Shown here: positions 29,364-32,697 of the stretch, piece by piece
How the letters are laid out: each line of letters opens with the position of its first letter
How positions within the stretch are numbered: the stretch's first letter is position 1
Origin: a virus
DNA length: 32,697 nucleotides
Virus record (IMG/VR): IMGVR_UViG_3300050821_010849
Location: 1 to 32,697 of that record
Direction: 5' to 3' (one strand)
Position numbers and translations under genes: made by a program
Notes under the pieces: generated by a model
The model's input: the letters and a program-made list of their open reading frames with translations, nothing else
The model's database searches: none
What the model was told of the DNA's origin: nothing

Positions 29364-30028
29364 CTGAGTACACGACCAATATCGATATCTGCAACAAGGC
29401 ATTACAGGAGATCGGGTGCGCCAGGATCACTTCGCTCTCTGGGAGCCGTAATGCAGACGAGTGCGGCTTCCTCTACGACAAGGCCCGGCAGGCGTTGCTT
29501 CGTGAGCATGTTTGGGGTTTCTCGATTGCTTATCAGACATTGGAACTGTCAGGTACGGTTGTTTATCAGAACCAGCTGACCCGCAATAAGTTTAGTCTCC
29601 CCACCGACTTCGTTCGGCTTGCGGATCAGAATCCGCGGCAGCCAAACCAGCTTTCTCAAGCGGTCACAGGCGGTATCAAATCAACCGATTATTCCATTGA
29701 GGGCGGGTACTTGGTGACTAATCTGCCGTCGGTGATATTGCGTTACGCCAGCAACGTGATGGATGTCACTCTAATGGACCCGCTTTTTTGTGATGCCCTG
29801 GCAGCTAAGATGTGCGTCGACGGTCTGGCTGAGATGTTGACCCAAAACATGCAAAAGCGCCAGCTGGCTGAACAGCGCTATGAGGCTCGAATTGCCCTGG
29901 CTAAGATAATTCAGACGATCGAGGCTGCCAGTGACGAACCGATTGAAGAGATGTTGAAGAGTGCTCGGGTACTCGAGCAGCCGCCGCGGCCTCAACCGCA
30001 GCAACAGCAGCAACCACAAGGGAGGTAA
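29360..30028 (+). CDS. Tail tubular protein A-like (gp11-like) adaptor, short form
   Basis: 222 residues starting at GTG 29360, overlapping the previous stop as GTGA. The N-terminus (NIDICNKALQEIGCARITSL, then DECGFLYDKARQALLREHVW) is the gp11/tail tubular A signature: paired helices contacting the portal. The middle has NKFSLPTDFVRLADQN and a late MDPLFCDALAAKMCVD helix. The C-terminus is a Pro/Gln run. It forms the first ring below the portal in T7-like phages. A second homologue follows at 30313. Confidence 0.8.
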   Translation: MTEYTTNIDICNKALQEIGCARITSLSGSRNADECGFLYDKARQALLREHVWGFSIAYQTLELSGTVVYQNQLTRNKFSLPTDFVRLADQNPRQPNQLSQAVTGGIKSTDYSIEGGYLVTNLPSVILRYASNVMDVTLMDPLFCDALAAKMCVDGLAEMLTQNMQKRQLAEQRYEARIALAKIIQTIEAASDEPIEEMLKSARVLEQPPRPQPQQQQQPQGR

Positions 30029-30031
30029 GTG

Positions 30032-30316
30032 ATGAGCAAGATCGGAGATGATCTCATCGAGGGGATGGAGAACGCGGTAGCTCACGCTCGTGATCAAAAG
30101 CCTAGGGTTATCCATGTTCCTGTAAAGGAGGAAGTGATGAAGAGGACACAACCGGTTGCTGCAGCACCGCCAACAAAGGCCAAATTGCCGCCCATCGCCG
30201 ATATCGAGGCGATGATGACGGAGTGGTTTGTTGAAGATCCGACTTGGGCAAAGCAGATATCCGATGATCTTTGGGAGCAGCTTGGTAAATCACGGGCGGG
30301 AATGTTTGATCAATGA
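30032..30316 (+). CDS. Hypothetical protein, 94 aa
   Basis: ATG 30032 has an excellent GGAGGT site. The N-terminal 35 residues (MSKIGDDLIEGMENAVAHAR onward) form a helix like those of small phage or antitoxin-type proteins. A Pro/Ala linker leads to a second helical part (IADIEAMMTEWFVEDPTWAK). An internal GGAGG-like site before ATG 30137 hints at a second, shorter product. It lies between the two tail tubular A-like genes. Confidence 0.65.
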   Translation: MSKIGDDLIEGMENAVAHARDQKPRVIHVPVKEEVMKRTQPVAAAPPTKAKLPPIADIEAMMTEWFVEDPTWAKQISDDLWEQLGKSRAGMFDQ

Positions 30317-31815
30317 GCCAGTATGGAGCTTCGGTCGATATCATCAATCGGGCTCTGCAGATCCTTGAGGTACCCCGTATCCAGACGCTTATGGACTTTT
30401 CTCCTGGAGCGATCGAGGCCGGCTTCCTCTACGACAAGATCCGTCGAGCAATGCTGCGGAGACACGTATGGACGTTTGCTACGCGACGGGCGGCTCTTCG
30501 GCCGGTTGCCACTACTACGGTTCTTTTGTCACCCGCAGCTTGGACGGCCGACATATACGAAGCAGGATCGATTGTATCCTACCAGGGTGTCCTCTACATC
30601 GCGACAATCGAAAATGCGGGTGGGACACCGGGCCAGCCCAGCTCTGGATGGGAGCAGTATTTCGGGCCGCTTACCGTGACGCCGTGGAACATTCCAACCC
30701 CAACGCCACCCCTATTGCAAGCGATTGACGTGAACCCGTACCTCCCACAGACCCCGGTGGGTGTTGGGATTACTCCTTATGGAGCTGGACCAGGGACGGT
30801 CGGGTATCATACAGGGGAGTTGACGTACCTACCGAAAGGCGACGGTACGTATCTGGTTTTCCGAGCTACTATGACAACCGCAAATAGACCTCCGAATATT
30901 CCTTCGTCGACGGTTCAGCCGGCTGGCACCAATGCACCAAACGGCCCGCTGCTTGCTGATCCTTGGGACGCTGGTATTACCTACGCACAGGGCCAGCTGG
31001 CAGCGTTTCCACCTTCGAATCTGTGGCTGTTGGGAATATCGGCAGACAGTGAAGTCTTGGGAGCGCAGGTTTATCAAAGTACGGTGGACCTTAACATCGG
31101 CAATCAGCCTGATCTCGTGCAGTCCGACGCATTGCTTACTTGGAATCCAACCAACCCATATTCTGCAGGAGATCATGCATGGGGCTCAGACAGCCAGGTT
31201 TACCAATGTTTGGTCGCGAACACGGGCCAAGATCCAACGATGGACCAGCTGTTTGCGTACTGGCTGCCAATGACGATGTGGGTTGGTACTTGGACCAATG
31301 TGGTTTCACCAAGCCCGCGGGCCTTCTCGAATGGCTGGCAATATATCGCGGGTACCCTTTCGACGATGCCAATCAACTATCCGATTACGAGTGGCCCGGT
31401 AGACGACACATTGACTTTGAACGCTTACAAATTGCCGGCAAACTGCCTTCGCGAAGCCCCCTCAGATCCAAAGCATGGAAACATCGGATGGTTGGGCGCC
31501 CCGTCAGGTGGCGTCTGGTACGATGACCGTGAGCTTGAGGGCGGCTACATCGTAACACAAGATACCAAGCCTATCATTTATCGTTTTGTAGCGGACATAA
31601 CCGACGTGTTCGCAATGGACGATTTGTTCTGCGAAGCCTTTGCAGCCTCGATCGCTCGAGCAGTCCAGCCAATACTGCAGCCTGAGCGTAACGACTTGTT
31701 CCAGAGGGCCAAGGCTGTCCTCGACGAAACAATGGATGATGCACTTAAGATTAACGCAATCGAAGCCGGTTCTGTCGAGCCTCCAGTGGATGATTTGCTG
31801 ACATGCAGACTATAG
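30313..31815 (+). CDS. Tail tubular protein A-like adaptor with carbohydrate-binding-like insertions
   Basis: 500 residues. The N-terminal 60 (SVDIINRALQILEVPRIQTL, then EAGFLYDKIRRAMLRRHVWT) and the C-terminal region (EGGYIVTQDTKPIIYRFVAD, then DDLFCEAFAASIARAV) match the shorter paralogue at 29360. Between them are insertions of about 300 residues with two segments like CBM5/12 chitin-binding modules: residues 77-118 (YEAGSIVSYQGVLYIATIEN) and 277-320 (YSAGDHAWGSDSQVYQCLVA), and a weaker third near 217-250. ATGA overlap with the gene before. Probably a tail ring component that has gained glycan-binding domains. Confidence 0.8.
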   Translation: MSQYGASVDIINRALQILEVPRIQTLMDFSPGAIEAGFLYDKIRRAMLRRHVWTFATRRAALRPVATTTVLLSPAAWTADIYEAGSIVSYQGVLYIATIENAGGTPGQPSSGWEQYFGPLTVTPWNIPTPTPPLLQAIDVNPYLPQTPVGVGITPYGAGPGTVGYHTGELTYLPKGDGTYLVFRATMTTANRPPNIPSSTVQPAGTNAPNGPLLADPWDAGITYAQGQLAAFPPSNLWLLGISADSEVLGAQVYQSTVDLNIGNQPDLVQSDALLTWNPTNPYSAGDHAWGSDSQVYQCLVANTGQDPTMDQLFAYWLPMTMWVGTWTNVVSPSPRAFSNGWQYIAGTLSTMPINYPITSGPVDDTLTLNAYKLPANCLREAPSDPKHGNIGWLGAPSGGVWYDDRELEGGYIVTQDTKPIIYRFVADITDVFAMDDLFCEAFAASIARAVQPILQPERNDLFQRAKAVLDETMDDALKINAIEAGSVEPPVDDLLTCRL

Positions 31816-31819
31816 GATG

Positions 31820-31896
31820 CACAGGAGAGCGCTCTCCCGGTGAGCTAGACTGCCATAAGGCAGCGTCGGAGTCGAACCAGCTACCTCTCTCCTGTG
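31820..31896 (-). ncRNA. Circularly permuted tRNA-like element
   Basis: Read on the minus strand from 31896: CACAGGAGAG (anticodon-stem side), AGGTA variable loop, T-arm GCTGG-TTCGACT-CCGAC, acceptor 3' side ending CTGCC, tetraloop TTAT, acceptor 5' side GGCAGTC, TA (positions 8-9), D-arm GCTC-ACCGGGA-GAGC, G, CTCTCCTGTG. The order is T-arm, acceptor, D-arm, the reverse of a normal tRNA. The ends form a perfect 10-bp helix (31820-31829 with 31887-31896) continuing the anticodon stem. Invariant bases U8, A14, G18, G19, A21, G53, UUC (54-56), G57, A58 and C61 are present. Weak points: a C-A mismatch in the T stem, an imperfect acceptor, C15/A48 in place of the Levitt pair, and no free CCA end. 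Confidence 0.6.
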
Positions 31897-31906
31897 AGGG
31901 TATTAT

Positions 31907-32697
31907 ATGGCACGTTCCAGCTGGTCGCAAACAAATTTTTTAGGCGGGGAGTGGAGCCCCTCGGCACACGGGCGGCTCGAGCTTCCTGAGTACAAGACTG
32001 CGCTTGATCAAAGCCGTAACGGGATGCCTCAGGAAGAGGGGTCCTGGGTTAGGCGTTCGGGTACTCGTATGTGTGGCCCAACCCCGAACGGTGAGTTTGG
32101 GGTTAACTTCTCTTGGGATATCGCAGGCCAGGCAATCTATGACATCGAGATCTCGGTGTCCGTAGGACAGGGTAGCGTTCTTCGTTTATGGCAAGGAGAT
32201 CAACCTCTCCTGTCTGGGTTCCCGACTACTGTTACTGCCATAACACCTACGTTCCCGGCGGTTCTTACACTTGCTGCACCGGTAACTTGGAGTACCGGGG
32301 ATGTTGTGCTGATCCAAATCGGGGCCGGGATGCTCAACGGCACCACCGATTGGGCCCCCATCCTGAACCGCCAATTGCAAGTTACCGAGATCAACAGTAC
32401 TCACTACAGCATTCCGATTGATGGTTCAACATTCCCTGGAACCCTTCCGGCTGTCGTTCACATTGGCAAGATTGCCGCGTTTAGTGTGCCGCAGTGGACC
32501 ACGGTTGCGCAATTGTTCAATATTTGTCCGCTTATTTCGACATTTAATAACGAGCTTCAGTGCTACTTTTTCTGCCTTGGTGCTCAGCCGGCAGTTTTGA
32601 CATTGACGGTACCCGGTACCTCTACGACATGGCCGTCCTTCTCTGTGACAAATCCGTACTTCCAGGGGCCTTATCAGGAGTTTTCTTTTGATCAGAA
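31907..32697 (+). CDS. Tail protein, 5' part (continues beyond window)
   Basis: 263 codons visible, open to the right edge. Starts MARSSWSQTNFLGGEWSPSA, then LELPEYKTALDQSRNGMPQE, then GSWVRRSGTR: a conserved opening found in long tail/neck proteins of podoviruses after the tail tubular A gene. The rest is beta-rich (VTAITPTFPAVLTLAAPV). GAGGG lies 6 nt before ATG 31907, immediately after the permuted tRNA-like element. Probably a tail tube/nozzle component, the counterpart in position of tail tubular B. Confidence 0.75.
   Translation, partial: MARSSWSQTNFLGGEWSPSAHGRLELPEYKTALDQSRNGMPQEEGSWVRRSGTRMCGPTPNGEFGVNFSWDIAGQAIYDIEISVSVGQGSVLRLWQGDQPLLSGFPTTVTAITPTFPAVLTLAAPVTWSTGDVVLIQIGAGMLNGTTDWAPILNRQLQVTEINSTHYSIPIDGSTFPGTLPAVVHIGKIAAFSVPQWTTVAQLFNICPLISTFNNELQCYFFCLGAQPAVLTLTVPGTSTTWPSFSVTNPYFQGPYQEFSFDQ

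Noticed and set aside
31820-31896. Ordinary tRNA gene
   Set aside because: No 5' half precedes the T-arm and no 3' half follows the D-arm on the minus strand in normal order within 100 nt; only the permuted order fits.

Overview
The window looks like about 33 kb of a temperate, short-tailed (podovirus-type) phage or prophage. The evidence is a leftward early/replication block, a tyrosine integrase, and a rightward late block with terminase, T7-like portal, scaffold, HK97-type capsid, tailspike and tail tubular A-like proteins. The T7-style SSB, portal and tail proteins point to a Gram-negative, probably proteobacterial, host; this is inference, since no bacterial flank is visible. Both ends cut through genes: DNA polymerase on the left and a tail protein on the right.

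Layout. (1) 1-6444, minus strand: a tightly packed operon with family A DNA polymerase, a gp2.5-like single-strand binding protein (acidic tail ending in Phe), a DUF2800 Cas4/RecB-like nuclease and several small unknown genes. A good sigma70-type promoter at 6480-6508 probably drives it. (2) 6587-8422, plus strand: a fused AEP primase-polymerase/RecA-fold helicase, which with the polymerase and SSB would form the phage replisome. A dense cluster of GGGACA/TGTCCC hexamers lies at its end. (3) 8533-9138, minus: a small lipoprotein and an unknown helical protein, then a 398-nt AT-rich non-coding region with TGTTCGT repeats, then an excisionase-like HTH gene. (4) 9864-11786, minus: integrase flanked by three small zinc-ribbon proteins, then a roughly 470-nt non-coding region with inverted and tandem repeats and a G-quadruplex motif. 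(5) 12256-end, plus: small terminase, four tiny Cys-rich or unknown genes, large terminase, portal, Bbp19-like protein, scaffold, a lysis-like cassette (lipoprotein, transglycosylase-like, holin-like), small structural genes, a 1213-residue modular repeat protein, major capsid, several beta-rich small proteins, a signal-peptide-bearing beta-helix tailspike, two tail tubular A-like paralogues (one carrying carbohydrate-binding-like insertions) and a tail protein.

The most unusual content is structural and lies between late genes: a circularly permuted tRNA-like element on the minus strand at 31820-31896; a 110-nt cloverleaf-capable element with 20-bp inverted repeats, flanked by 17-bp direct repeats that duplicate a gene start (17104-17247); a capsid leader in which the start codon and ribosome-binding region sit inside a 13-bp stem with mutually exclusive inner hairpins (24700-24776); and a 29-bp hairpin sequence present twice, whose 5-nt loop is inverted between copies (5915-5943 and 17961-17989). 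I recognise none of these as described elements. Several genes were given later starts than the longest open frame because the longer frames begin at weak TTG/GTG codons while a downstream start has a good ribosome-binding site or an overlap with the preceding stop.
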